Positions 33,146 through 41,700 of a stretch of 64,000 nt of DNA are shown piece after piece. The notes under the pieces were generated by a model. It did no database searches, was not told the DNA's origin, and saw only the letters and a program-made list of their open reading frames with translations. Where the stretch lies: NCBI RefSeq assembly GCF_029892095.1, contig NZ_JARZAE010000004.1, positions 8,618,001 to 8,682,000 of the forward strand, written 5' to 3'. The position numbers were made by a program, and so were the translations under genes. This DNA is from Kitasatospora sp. MAP12-44 (GTDB lineage: Bacteria; Actinomycetota; Actinomycetes; Streptomycetales; Streptomycetaceae). Position 1 is the first letter of the stretch; each line of letters starts with the position of its first letter.

Positions 33146-34036
33146 ATGAGCGACGACGGTGCGCGAGCGGCGCCCGAAGTGGTCTCCAGGATTCGACAGG
33201 TGCGGGCCCGCCGAGCCGCGGCGGCCGAGGCGGTCAAGGGCGGCTGGCCGGAGTGGGAGCGCCTGACCGCCGAGGCCGTCGGCACCTTCTTCCTGGTCCT
33301 GGTGGCCGCAGGTGCGGGCGTGGTCGCTGCGGTGTCCAGGGGGGAGGTGAGCCCGGCCGCGCAGGCTGTCGCGCCGGGTGCCATGGTGCTCGCGCTGATC
33401 TACGCACTGGGGGAGACGTCGGGTGCCCACCTCAATCCTGCGGTGTCGGTGGCCTTCGCGGCCCGCGGGGACTTCCCCTGGCGCCGGGTGCCGGGATACG
33501 TCCTCGCCCAGACGGTCGGGGCGTTCGCCGCGGCGGGCCTACTGCGCGCGCTGTTCGGCACGGTGGGCCGACTGGGGGCCACCGTGCCCGGTCCGGGGGT
33601 GGGGGACGGCACCGCGCTGGTCCTGGAAATCGTGCTCACCCTGGGTCTGGTGACGGTGATCCTGGGAACAGCGTCCGGGGCCCGCAACATCGGTCACAAC
33701 GCCGCCATCGCGGTCGGCGGCTACGTCGTGCTGGCCGGGCTCTGGGCCGGTCCCGCCAGCGGCGGATCGATGAACCCCGCGCGCAGCCTCGGCCCCGCCG
33801 TCGTCAGCGGCAGCGCCGGCCAGGTGTGGATCTACCTGGTGGGGCCGCTGATAGGTGCGGTGCTCGCCGTTCCGCTCGCTTGGATCCTGCGCGGGCCGCA
33901 CTCGGCGGCGGCTGTCCTGGCGGCCCAGGGCCAGCGGGCTCGTCTCGTGAAGGAACGGACCGACATCGGCCCCACCGGCAATGCAGTAGCCGAGCCGTCG
34001 GCCGTCTGCCCCGAGTGCGGTAGGCCGCTCGACTGA
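33146..34036 (+). CDS. Aquaporin-family channel with C-terminal CxxC tail
   Basis: 296 residues of the major intrinsic protein family. Six hydrophobic helices carry the two pore motifs HLNPAVS (first half) and SMNPARS (second half). Residues downstream of the first NPA and the second NPAR suggest a water channel rather than a glycerol facilitator. A 35-residue N-terminal extension is predicted cytoplasmic. The C-terminus ends CPECGRPLD, half a zinc-ribbon motif unusual in the family. ATG 33146 follows GGGGTGAG. Confidence 0.9.
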   Translation: MSDDGARAAPEVVSRIRQVRARRAAAAEAVKGGWPEWERLTAEAVGTFFLVLVAAGAGVVAAVSRGEVSPAAQAVAPGAMVLALIYALGETSGAHLNPAVSVAFAARGDFPWRRVPGYVLAQTVGAFAAAGLLRALFGTVGRLGATVPGPGVGDGTALVLEIVLTLGLVTVILGTASGARNIGHNAAIAVGGYVVLAGLWAGPASGGSMNPARSLGPAVVSGSAGQVWIYLVGPLIGAVLAVPLAWILRGPHSAAAVLAAQGQRARLVKERTDIGPTGNAVAEPSAVCPECGRPLD

Positions 34037-34126
34037 CCGCACTCCACCCCGGCTGCCCTCGGGAGCCGGGAGGGGGAGGCTGGAGGGGGACGGTCAGTGC
34101 GTGCGAACGGACGGAAGGAGAACGCG

Positions 34127-35038
34127 ATGCAGTCGCAGAGGCGCTCAGCCGCGGTCGTCGGAGTCGACCCCGAGCACCCCAGCCGCATGGTGCTCGCCTG
34201 GGCGGCCGACGAGGCCCACCGCCGCGACCTGCCGCTGCGCCTGGTGCTGGTCTGTCGACCGCCGACACCCGTGAGCGCGCGGCCGCTGCTCTGGGCCGAA
34301 GCGGACGAGGAGGCCAGGCTGATCCATGCGGCGGGGGAGTGGGCCCTCGGGGAGGCGGCACGCTTCGCCGGTGAACGGCAGCCAGGGCTGGTGGTGGACG
34401 TTGTGCTGGCGGAGGGTGAGCCGGCTGAGGTCCTGCGCTTGGAGGAGCAGGGGGCGGCGCTGCTCGTCCTGGGCTCGCAGCACCTCCCGGCAGTGCGGGA
34501 GCTGTTCACCGCCGGTTCGGTGGCCGTCTCGCTGATCGCGCACGCGAGCTGCCCGGTGGTGGTGGTCCGGGACCCCGAGCACGTGACCCGGCAGCCCCCC
34601 TACCTGGTGGTCGGAGTGGACGGCAGCCCGGTGTCGCAGGCCGCGGTGGACTACGCCTTCGCGGCCGCCTCCAGGCGTGGCGCGGGACTGCGGGTGATCT
34701 ACGGACTCCACACCGGACGCCCCGACCGGCTCGACGAGCACCAGGCCGAGCAGGAGGCCCGCCGAGTGGTCGCCGAGGCCACGGCCGGGCGCGCCCAGGT
34801 GTACCCCGATGTCGACGTGACGCACGACGTGGTGCGCGGTCACCCGGTGGCCGTCCTGTCCGAGGCATCCGAGCACGCCTTGGCCCTGGTGGTCGGAACA
34901 CGCGGACGCGGCGGCTTCACCGGCATGCTGCTGGGCTCCGTCAGCCAGGGCGTGCTGCACCACGCGCGCTGCCCGGTCGTCGTCGTGCCCGGACCGTCGG
35001 GTGACCGCGACCGGCGGGACGGCGGCGGCGCCCCCTGA
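34127..35038 (+). CDS. Universal stress protein (tandem UspA domains)
   Basis: 303 residues. Domain 1 (AAVVGVDPEHPSRMVLAWAA...VLGSQHLPAVRELFTAGSVAVSL) has a degenerate ATP loop without the usual G-x2-G. Domain 2 (LVVGVDGSPVSQAAVDYAF...GTRGRGGFTGMLLGSVS, CPVVVVPGP) is complete. ATG 34127 follows GGAAGGAG. It lies 90 bases after the aquaporin gene, probably co-transcribed. Confidence 0.92.
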   Translation: MQSQRRSAAVVGVDPEHPSRMVLAWAADEAHRRDLPLRLVLVCRPPTPVSARPLLWAEADEEARLIHAAGEWALGEAARFAGERQPGLVVDVVLAEGEPAEVLRLEEQGAALLVLGSQHLPAVRELFTAGSVAVSLIAHASCPVVVVRDPEHVTRQPPYLVVGVDGSPVSQAAVDYAFAAASRRGAGLRVIYGLHTGRPDRLDEHQAEQEARRVVAEATAGRAQVYPDVDVTHDVVRGHPVAVLSEASEHALALVVGTRGRGGFTGMLLGSVSQGVLHHARCPVVVVPGPSGDRDRRDGGGAP

Positions 35039-35068
35039 GCTCCACCCGTCCAGGGACGATCGGCGGTG

Positions 35069-35960
35069 TCACTCGGTGACCCGGTCGGCTGCGAGGTCCG
35101 CCAGCGCGGTGTCGGCCCGGCTCATGGCGTAGCGCTGCACGTGGACGGCTGGGCGGTGCCGGGCCGTTTCGGCCAGGTAGGCACGGCCGTCCTCTGCCCG
35201 GCAGGATCGCCGTCGTCGAGCCTCGGAAGGCGACGCGGACCGGCGGCTGGCGGCTCTCGCGCAGGCTGACGGTGACCGTGTGCCGGTCGACGGCGATCCG
35301 GACGCCCCAGTGGCCCCGGTAGCGCAGGTCGAGTTCGAGCCGGCCGAGCGCCGAGGGCAGGCGGGGGTCCAGCCAGAGGGTGTCCTCGCGGATCTCCAGC
35401 CCTGTGTAGCAGCGGTGCAGGAGGTCGACGGCGCCGGCCATCGCGCCGAGGTGGACGCCCTCGGCGGTGGTGCCGTGCTGGAGGTCGAGTCGGCTGCCCA
35501 GCCGTCGCGTAGCCGGCTGGTGCGGTGCGGCTCGTGCGGTGTCGCCCGGGTGCGGGCGGCGAGGGCGATGTGCAGGGGCGATCCGGCGGTGGCGACCTGC
35601 AGCCAGAGCGTGCCGTCCTCGTCCAGGCCCTGTCCGGCGGGTACCAGGTGGCGGCTGGTCAGGCCCCGGTAGCGGGCGACGCCGGTGTTGGCGACGGTGC
35701 CGTCCAGGGCGGAGCGGACTTCGAGCGGGCCGGACCAGTTCTCCGCCAGCAGCTCGGTCTCCAGCACGGCCAGGTGAGGCTGGGCCTGGCTGGCGATCCG
35801 GCGTTGCACGAGACGGGTGCGCCGGCCCTGCGCGTCCACGACCAGGGCGTGCCGGGTGAGCACGCCGCGGCGCAGGTCGAGGTCCATCCGCTGCTCGGCC
35901 GGCGGCCCGGCGTGCCCGTCGCGGGCGGAGGCGGCCAGCGGAGCGGTGCCCCTGCGGACG
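35069..35960 (-). pseudogene. GH65 sugar phosphorylase with its catalytic barrel deleted
   Basis: The 5' part (about 35560-35880) encodes a GH65 N-terminal sandwich domain (MDLDLRRGVLTRHALVVD, LETELLAENWSGPLEVRSAL, SRHLVP). The 3' part (about 35160-35441), in another frame, encodes its C-terminal end (MAGAVDLLHRCYTGLEIRED, LDPRLPSALGRLELDLRYRG, VTVSLRESRQPPVRVAFRG). The roughly 350-residue barrel with the catalytic acid is absent. GH65 enzymes phosphorolyse trehalose, maltose or kojibiose. It is another case of 'ends kept, middle lost'. Confidence 0.7.
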
Positions 35961-35966
35961 TGGGGG

Positions 35967-36821
35967 TCAGGTGGGCACGACGGCGACCGGGCAGCCGGCG
36001 TGCAGGACGGTGGCCTGGCTCGTCGAGCCCAGGCGGCCGAGCGGGCCGCGCGGTTCGCCGTGGCGGCCCACCACGACCAGCTGGTGCTCGCGCGAGCGAG
36101 CCACCAACTCCCCGGCCGGATGGGCCCGCACCGCCGACTGGGTGACATCGACCTGCGGGAACCGTTCACGCCAGCCGGCCAGCACCTCGGCGACCAGCCG
36201 GCGCTGCTCCGCGCCGATGTGGGTCTCCTCGAAGATCGGAGGATTGGCGTGGCCGGGCATGGCGATCAGCGGGTAGGACCAGGCGTGCACGGCGAGCAGT
36301 GGCAGGTGCTGTCGCTGGGCGAAGTCGAAGGCGAACGCCAGGACCTCCTCGTCCCCGTGGTCGCCGTGGATGCCCGCGACCACCCCGCCTCTGCCGGGCT
36401 CGGTGTCGGTGGGCCGGACGACCACCACCGGGCAGGTCGCGCGCGCGGCGACGAAGAGGCTGGTGGAGCCGGCCAGCAGGCCCGGGAACCCGCCCGACCC
36501 GCGTGCCCCCAGCACCAGCAGGTCGGCGCCGTGTGCCGCCTCGGTCATCGCGTCGCGCAACCGGCCGTCCAGCAGCTCGATCGAGACTTCCAGGTCCGGG
36601 TGCTGCCGCAGGGTCCGGGCGAGGGCCTCGTCGAGCAGCGCCTCGCCGGCTTCTCTGCTGGGTGGTGACTCCTGGCCGTCGGGCGTCTTCGTGGTCTCCT
36701 CGACCCAGATGTGCCGGACGCTCAGCGGCTCGGTTCGCAGGACCGCCTCGTCGGCCGCCCAGTCGAGCGCGTGCCTGCTGGCTTGTGATGAGTCCACACC
36801 CACGATGACCGGCTTGCCCAT
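35967..36821 (-). CDS. Universal stress protein (tandem UspA domains)
   Basis: 284 residues. Domain 1: PVIVGVDSSQASRHALDWAA and ATP loop GARGSGGFPGLLAGSTS. Domain 2: VVAGIHGDHGDEEVLAFAF and GRHGEPRGPLGRLGSTS. It is clearly related to the protein at 19885-20742 (shared HAWxYPLI and GH motifs), so the two probably arose by duplication. It is divergent from the alcohol dehydrogenase gene; the GGGGCCGACCGGCCCT box at 36978 lies between them. Confidence 0.93.
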   Translation of the reverse strand: MGKPVIVGVDSSQASRHALDWAADEAVLRTEPLSVRHIWVEETTKTPDGQESPPSREAGEALLDEALARTLRQHPDLEVSIELLDGRLRDAMTEAAHGADLLVLGARGSGGFPGLLAGSTSLFVAARATCPVVVVRPTDTEPGRGGVVAGIHGDHGDEEVLAFAFDFAQRQHLPLLAVHAWSYPLIAMPGHANPPIFEETHIGAEQRRLVAEVLAGWRERFPQVDVTQSAVRAHPAGELVARSREHQLVVVGRHGEPRGPLGRLGSTSQATVLHAGCPVAVVPT

Positions 36822-36977
36822 CGTCGGCTCCCTTCGCTCGCGGAGGACGACCTTGTCCCCGCCGGGTTCCTGGTCGGTGCTGTCGATTCAGGCTATGTCT
36901 GCGGTCGCCCTGCGGCAGGGCGGGCCACCGCATGCACTGTCCCCAGGTGCCGGGATGCCCCCAGAGGCCCACCCTCC

Positions 36978-36992
36978 GGGGCCGACCGGCCC
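36978..36992. promoter_or_regulatory. GGGGCCGACCGGCCC box between divergent genes
   Basis: GGGGCCGACCGGCCC, about 75 bases upstream of the alcohol dehydrogenase start and 155 bases upstream of the divergent stress-protein start. Confidence 0.5.
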
Positions 36993-37064
36993 TGTGCAGG
37001 CCGGGCGGGCAGCGGGAGCCTGGAGGTGTCAGCGAGCCGCCACCCGCCAGGAGAGTGATCGGAC

Positions 37065-38108
37065 ATGAAGGCCCTGACCTACCACGGCCGCGGACGCCGC
37101 ACCTGGGGCGACGTCCCTGACCCGGTGATCCAGGACGCCGAGGATGCGGTCGTCCGCGTGGACGCGGTGACCATCTGCGGCACCGACCTGCACATCCTCA
37201 AGGGCGACGTCCCGGAGGTGACCGATGGCCGCGTCCTCGGCCACGAAGCCGTCGGCACGGTCGTGCAGACGGGGGCGGCCGTGCGGACGCTGCAGGACGG
37301 CGACCGCGTCCTGGTCTCCTGCATCTCCGCCTGTGGCCGCTGCGCCTACTGCCGGGCGGCAACCTACGGCCAGTGCACCGGAGGCGGAGGCTGGATCCTC
37401 GGCCACCTGATCGACGGTACGCAGGCCAAGTACGTCCGCACCCCCTTCGCCGACAACTCCCTCCACCGGCTCCCCGACGGCGTGAGCGACGAGACCGCGC
37501 TGCTGCTCGCCGACATCCTGCCCACCTCCTACGAGGTCGGTGTCCGTAAGGGCCGGGTCGAACCGGGCGACACCGTGCTGGTGGTGGGCGCGGGGCCGAT
37601 CGGGCTGGCCGCGATCACCACCGCACGGCTCTACAGCCCCGCCCGGGTCATCGCCGTCGACCTGGCGCCCAGCCGACTGGACGCCGCCAAGCGGGCCGGC
37701 GCCGACTTCGTCCTCACCTCGGCCGAGGCCACCGAGGAGGCGGTCCGCGCCCTGACCCGTGACGGCCGCGGTGTCGACGTGGCGATCGAGGCCGTCGGCG
37801 TGCCCGAGACCTTCGAACTCTGCACCCGTGTGGTGCGTCCCGGCGGCCGGGTCGCCAACGTCGGTGTGCACGGGAAGCCGGCCACCCTCCACCTGGAGGA
37901 CCTCTGGATCAGGGACGTCACCATCACCACGGGCTTGGTCGACACCAGCAGCACCCCGCTGCTCCTCGACATGCTGGCCGCCGGCCGGCTCGACGTCTCC
38001 GGGCTGGTCACCCACCGGTTCGGCCTCGACGAGATGCAGGAGGCATATGACGTCTTCGCCGACGCCGGAGCGAACGGCGCGCTCAAGGTTGCCCTTTTCC
38101 GCACCTAA
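37065..38108 (+). CDS. Zinc-dependent alcohol dehydrogenase
   Basis: 347 residues of the medium-chain dehydrogenase family. Catalytic zinc ligands: Cys in TICGTDLH and His in GHEAVG. The structural zinc loop is CISACGRCAYCRAATYGQC (four Cys), and the NAD(P) site is VVGAGPIGLAA with the acidic VDLAPSRL after beta-2, indicating NAD. ATG 37065 follows CAGGAGAG. Enzymes of this kind reoxidise NADH or remove aldehydes under oxygen limitation. A GGGCCGnnCGG box lies upstream. Confidence 0.94.
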   Translation: MKALTYHGRGRRTWGDVPDPVIQDAEDAVVRVDAVTICGTDLHILKGDVPEVTDGRVLGHEAVGTVVQTGAAVRTLQDGDRVLVSCISACGRCAYCRAATYGQCTGGGGWILGHLIDGTQAKYVRTPFADNSLHRLPDGVSDETALLLADILPTSYEVGVRKGRVEPGDTVLVVGAGPIGLAAITTARLYSPARVIAVDLAPSRLDAAKRAGADFVLTSAEATEEAVRALTRDGRGVDVAIEAVGVPETFELCTRVVRPGGRVANVGVHGKPATLHLEDLWIRDVTITTGLVDTSSTPLLLDMLAAGRLDVSGLVTHRFGLDEMQEAYDVFADAGANGALKVALFRT

Positions 38109-38147
38109 GGGGACTCGTCAGGCTCGTCGTGCTCAGGCGCACCCAGG

Positions 38148-38864
38148 TCAGCCGGAAGTCTGGGGACCGGCCAGTCCCTCGTCCTCGATCTCCCAGCGCA
38201 GATCGTCGGCGACGCTGACGACGCCTTCGACGGCGCGTACGCGGTGAAGCAGCCAGTCGGCCTGGTGGTGGTGGACGGTGCGGGCCTCCAGGGTGACCCG
38301 ACCGTGTACGCAGCCCACGCGCAGCGTCGCGGCCACCGTGCCGAGGTCGGGTGCCAGGGCGACCGCCTCGACCTCGGCACGGACGGCTGCGTCGTCGCGT
38401 CGCAGGACGTTCAGCAGGTCGCACAGGCAGACGATCCCGGTCAGCTGCCGTTGGGAGTCGACCACCGGCAGGTGGTGTACGCGGTGCCGCAGCGCCAGCA
38501 GGGCCGCCTGCTCGACAGTCGTCTGCTCGCCGACGGTCACGGCCGGCGTGCTCATGAGCTCACCGGCCTCGACGGCGGCCGCCTTGCGTCGGATCGTCCG
38601 AATGTTTCGGGGCTCCCACAGCATGGACCGGGGCGGGAGGGCCTGGACGGCAAGCTTGGTGAGCAGGTCGGAGGCGCAGACCATGCCCATCACGTGCCGC
38701 TCCCGGTCGACCACGGGCAGCATGTCGTGGTGGTGGTCCTGCAGGGCGGATACGGTTACGGCGAAACCTGCCCGGGGATCGATCGCGAGGACCTGGCGGG
38801 ACATCACCTCGCTCACCCGGGTTCGGCGCGGGAGTCCGGCTCGTCCGTGCGGCTGCCGGGACAT
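38148..38864 (-). CDS. CBS-pair protein with C-terminal BON-like domain
   Basis: 238 residues: CBS 1 (VSEVMSRQVLAIDPRAGF...MLPVVDRERHVMGMVCASDLL), CBS 2 (ELMSTPAVTVGEQTTVEQAALLAL...HLPVVDSQRQLTGIVCLCDLL) and a BON-like end (VGCVHGRVTLEARTVH...VEGVVSVADDLRWEI). ATG 38864 has GAGGAGG upstream. It is the intact version of the damaged CBS genes at 21538 and 22037. CBS pairs bind adenosyl ligands; the DosR-regulon protein Hrp1 is an example. It is divergent from the nitroreductase with a shared central box. Confidence 0.9.
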   Translation of the reverse strand: MSRQPHGRAGLPRRTRVSEVMSRQVLAIDPRAGFAVTVSALQDHHHDMLPVVDRERHVMGMVCASDLLTKLAVQALPPRSMLWEPRNIRTIRRKAAAVEAGELMSTPAVTVGEQTTVEQAALLALRHRVHHLPVVDSQRQLTGIVCLCDLLNVLRRDDAAVRAEVEAVALAPDLGTVAATLRVGCVHGRVTLEARTVHHHQADWLLHRVRAVEGVVSVADDLRWEIEDEGLAGPQTSG

Positions 38865-38956
38865 GGTGACCGCCTCCTCGTCCTGTCCGGGTGTCCCCGA
38901 GAACCACTCTGCGCCGATGCCAGGCGAAGCGAACAGGGCCGCTCGGCGGGGAAGGC

Positions 38957-38972
38957 GGGGCCGGTCGGCCCC
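38957..38972. promoter_or_regulatory. Perfect GGGGCCGGTCGGCCCC box between two stress genes
   Basis: GGGGCCGGTCGGCCCC, with 7-base perfect arms around GT. It lies between the divergent CBS gene (start 38864) and nitroreductase gene (start 39050), about 80-95 bases from each start, as a shared operator would. Confidence 0.55.
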
Positions 38973-39049
38973 TGTGTGCAGACGCCTGCCGCGCGCACGA
39001 TGGGCAGTGGGAGGAGGAACTCCCTCCTCCACCGGCGGAGGAGGCCCTC

Positions 39050-40045
39050 ATGCTCACCTCGACCCTCGACGCCGCAGCCCTGGAGCACCTGGTCTCCGCC
39101 GCGGTCGCGGCACCATCCATGCACAACACCCAGCCCTGGCGCTTCCGCTTCCGTCCCGAGACGACCACGCTGGAGGTCCGGGCCGTGCCGCAGCAGGCGC
39201 TGCAGGTCACCGACTCCGCAGGACGCGGGGTCCACATCTCCGTCGGTGCGGCCGTGTTCAACCTGCGCGTCGCCGTCCGCCACCTGGGGCGCGAACCGGT
39301 TGTGCAGCTTCTGCCCCACCCGGCAGAACCGGACCTGTTGGCCGCCGTCCGGCTTGCCGGTCCCACCCAGATCGTCGCGGACGGCGATCGGGACCTGCAC
39401 GAGGCGATCTGGCGCCGACACAGCAGCCGCCTTCCCTTCACCGACCAGCCGGTCGATCCGGTGGTCCTCGCCGAACTCGCCGCTGCCGCCCGTGCGGAGG
39501 GTGCCGAACTCGCGATGCCCGGCGAGGTGGAGGTTCTCCGGCTGCTGGCGGTGACCGCGGAAGCCGAGCGACGCAGCACCACCGAGCCCCGGCGCGGCAC
39601 CGAGAGCCGCCACGCAATTCACGCGCCCGACGACGGTCCGTACGGTATTCCGCCGGCGGCGCTCGGCCCGCAGGATGCCGAAGGTCGACTGCCGGTCAGG
39701 GACTTCTCCGCCATCAGGCCCGCCGAGCACCTGCCGCCCGCGCCCTTCGAGGCCCACCCGTGCATCGTCCTGCTCTCCACCGCGCACGACGCGCCCGCCG
39801 ACTGGCTGCGGGCCGGCCAAGCACTCGAACACGTCCTGCTGCTCGCCACCGACCACGGCCTGCAGGCATCTCTGCTGCACCAGGCCATGGAGTGGCCCGA
39901 CCTGCGCTGGACGCTGCGCGACCCGCGCCACGGCCCCGGTCACCCCCAGATGCTGATCCGCCTGGGACACGGGCCCGAAGGAGCAGCCACCCCCCGCAGT
40001 CCGGCGAACGCCGTCCTGGACGGTGAACCCCATGATCCCCGCTGA
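39050..40045 (+). CDS. Acg-type nitroreductase-fold protein
   Basis: 331 residues of the Acg subfamily (Rv2032, Rv3131) of the nitroreductase fold. Features: AAPSMHNTQPWRF (FMN phosphate region), tandem half-domains, IWRRHSSRLPFTDQPV, and the C-terminal TDHGLQASLLHQAMEWPDLR with the repeat-specific 'QMLIRLGHGP'. ATG 39050 follows GGAGGAGG. Acg proteins bind FMN but several lack enzyme activity; they are strongly induced in mycobacterial dormancy. The stop overlaps the start of the PPOX gene. Confidence 0.92.
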   Translation: MLTSTLDAAALEHLVSAAVAAPSMHNTQPWRFRFRPETTTLEVRAVPQQALQVTDSAGRGVHISVGAAVFNLRVAVRHLGREPVVQLLPHPAEPDLLAAVRLAGPTQIVADGDRDLHEAIWRRHSSRLPFTDQPVDPVVLAELAAAARAEGAELAMPGEVEVLRLLAVTAEAERRSTTEPRRGTESRHAIHAPDDGPYGIPPAALGPQDAEGRLPVRDFSAIRPAEHLPPAPFEAHPCIVLLSTAHDAPADWLRAGQALEHVLLLATDHGLQASLLHQAMEWPDLRWTLRDPRHGPGHPQMLIRLGHGPEGAATPRSPANAVLDGEPHDPR

Positions 40046-40481
40046 GGCTCCCAGGTCAGGGCGTCTGCCGACCGATCCGTCCGGTCAGTCCGGCGACACC
40101 TGGTCCCACGTGCAGAGCTTGGACTTGCTGCGTCAGACGGCGGTCGGTCGCCTCATCCACACCGAGGGCGCGATGCCGGCCGTCAGTCCGACGAGCTTCG
40201 TACTGGACCCCGACGGCGCCGTGGTCGTCCCGCTGCCTGCAGGCTCAGGACTGGCTACCTCACTGGAGGACGTCGTCGTGGGGTTCCAAGTTGATCGGCT
40301 CGACGAACAGACACTCCAGGGCTGGTCCGTGCTCGTCATCGGTCGATCCCATCTGCTTACCGACCCGGCTCAGCTCGCCGACCTTCGCCAGGAGGGGCCG
40401 CAGCCGTGGGGCCACCGCGCCGTGGGTTCGTACCTGCGCATCGAGAGCGAGCTGGTCACCGGCACGCGGCTCGGATTCTGA
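40032..40481 (+). CDS. Pyridoxamine-phosphate-oxidase-like protein
   Basis: 149 residues with a PPOX split-barrel (SLDLLRQTAVGRLIHTEG, VVVPLPAGSGLATSLEDVVVGFQVDRLD, GWSVLVIGRSHLLTDPAQL, YLRIESELVTGTRLGF). It is related to the C-terminal domain of the XRE-PPOX fusion at 19174. ATG 40032 lies inside the last codons of the Acg gene, so the two are coupled. It probably binds FMN or F420. Bases 40482-40775 have no gene I can support. Confidence 0.88.
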   Translation: MIPAEAPRSGRLPTDPSGQSGDTWSHVQSLDLLRQTAVGRLIHTEGAMPAVSPTSFVLDPDGAVVVPLPAGSGLATSLEDVVVGFQVDRLDEQTLQGWSVLVIGRSHLLTDPAQLADLRQEGPQPWGHRAVGSYLRIESELVTGTRLGF

Positions 40482-40775
40482 GACGAAGGAGTCAGCTTTG
40501 GACAATGTCAGCAGAAGGGGTGCGTCGGTGTCGACGTCCACACCGTTCATCTCATCGACCAGACGATGGCTACGAGGATCCTCTGAATCGGGCTCCCACC
40601 CGTTGCAGGATCGGCGCGACGGCCTCGTGTTCCGCTGTCGCCCAGTACTCATGCGCTGAGGCTCAGATGATGCTGTCGGCGGTTGGCTGCGTTCGGGTCA
40701 AGGCCGGTACGCAGGTCGGACCGCCCGCCGTGCTGGGCAGGGGGGCCGCGGGCGGTGGACCATGGCTGTGACATC

Positions 40776-41183
40776 TACGGCGCCTTCACCGAACAGCGCC
40801 GCAACCCCACCCGCAAGGTCCTGCTGATCGCGGGAGGCGCCGGCATCACCCCGATCCGCGCCCTCTACGAGAGCCTGCCCGGCAGCGGCGGCGACGTCAT
40901 CCTGCTCTACCGCGCCTCCCGCGCCGAGGACCTCGTCCTCTACCGGGAGCTGCAGGAGATCGCCCGCCGGCGCGGCTTCGGCCTGTACCCGCTGGTCGGC
41001 CCGCGCAGCGGACCCCAGGGCGACCCGCTGTCCGCCGCGCGGCTGCGCCAGAGCGTGCCCGACGCCGCCCACCGGGACGTGTACCTATGCGGGCCCGCCG
41101 GCATGACACAGGCCACCGAGCGCCAGCTACGCCGCCTGGGGGTCCCCGCACGGCGGATCCACAGCGAAGCGTTCGAGCTCTAG
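40776..41183 (+). pseudogene. NAD-binding end of a ferric-reductase-like flavoprotein, 5' truncated
   Basis: From YGAFTEQ onwards it is the nucleotide-binding domain of the ferredoxin-NADP reductase/ferric reductase family (RKVLLIAGGAGITPIRALYE, ILLYRASRAEDL, VYLCGPAGMT, IHSEAFEL). The heme-binding membrane domain and most of the FAD domain are missing. The sequence before 40776 is unrelated. It abuts the FMN-binding/ApbE pair, the usual neighbours of such reductases. Confidence 0.75.
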
Positions 41184-41196
41184 GACGGGAAGACCC

Positions 41197-41700
41197 ATGA
41201 ACAAGACCACGATGGCGCTGCTCGCCACCAGTGCCGGCCTCGCCCTGGTCATCGGGGCCAAGGTCGAGTCCGCCAGCTCCCCGCACTCCGCCCTCGTGGC
41301 GACCTCGGGCCCCTCGGGCGCGCAGTCGCCGGCCGGCGGCGGCTCCACGAACCCCGGCGCACCCACCGCCGCCGCGCCGTCGGGCGGGTCGAACAGTCCG
41401 TCGTCGGGCTCCGCCGGGGCCTCGGCCAGCGGGCGGTTCACCGGCAGCGTGGTCGACACCCGCTACGGCCCGGTGCAGGTCCAGGCCGTCCTGACCGACG
41501 GCAAGATCACCGACATCACCGTGCTGCAGCAGACCACCGGCGGCCACAGCTCGCAGATCGACTCCTACGCCCTGCCCCAACTCAAGTCCGAGGCACTGGC
41601 GGCGCAGAGCGCCAACATCGACGTCGTCTCGGGCGCGACCTACACCTCCAACGGATACGCGCAGTCGCTCCAAGCCGCCCTCGACGCGGCCCACCGGTGA
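41197..41700 (+). CDS. Secreted FMN-binding domain protein
   Basis: 167 residues. The N-terminal signal or anchor segment is TTMALLATSAGLALVIGAKV, then a Ser/Gly/Pro linker (about residues 30-80), then an FMN-binding domain (GSVVDTRYGPVQVQAVLTDG...). The flavinylation motif SGATYTS near the end is where ApbE attaches FMN to a Thr. It is coupled to apbE by a GTGA overlap. It would carry electrons outside the membrane from a reductase such as the truncated one upstream. Confidence 0.9.
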   Translation: MNKTTMALLATSAGLALVIGAKVESASSPHSALVATSGPSGAQSPAGGGSTNPGAPTAAAPSGGSNSPSSGSAGASASGRFTGSVVDTRYGPVQVQAVLTDGKITDITVLQQTTGGHSSQIDSYALPQLKSEALAAQSANIDVVSGATYTSNGYAQSLQAALDAAHR

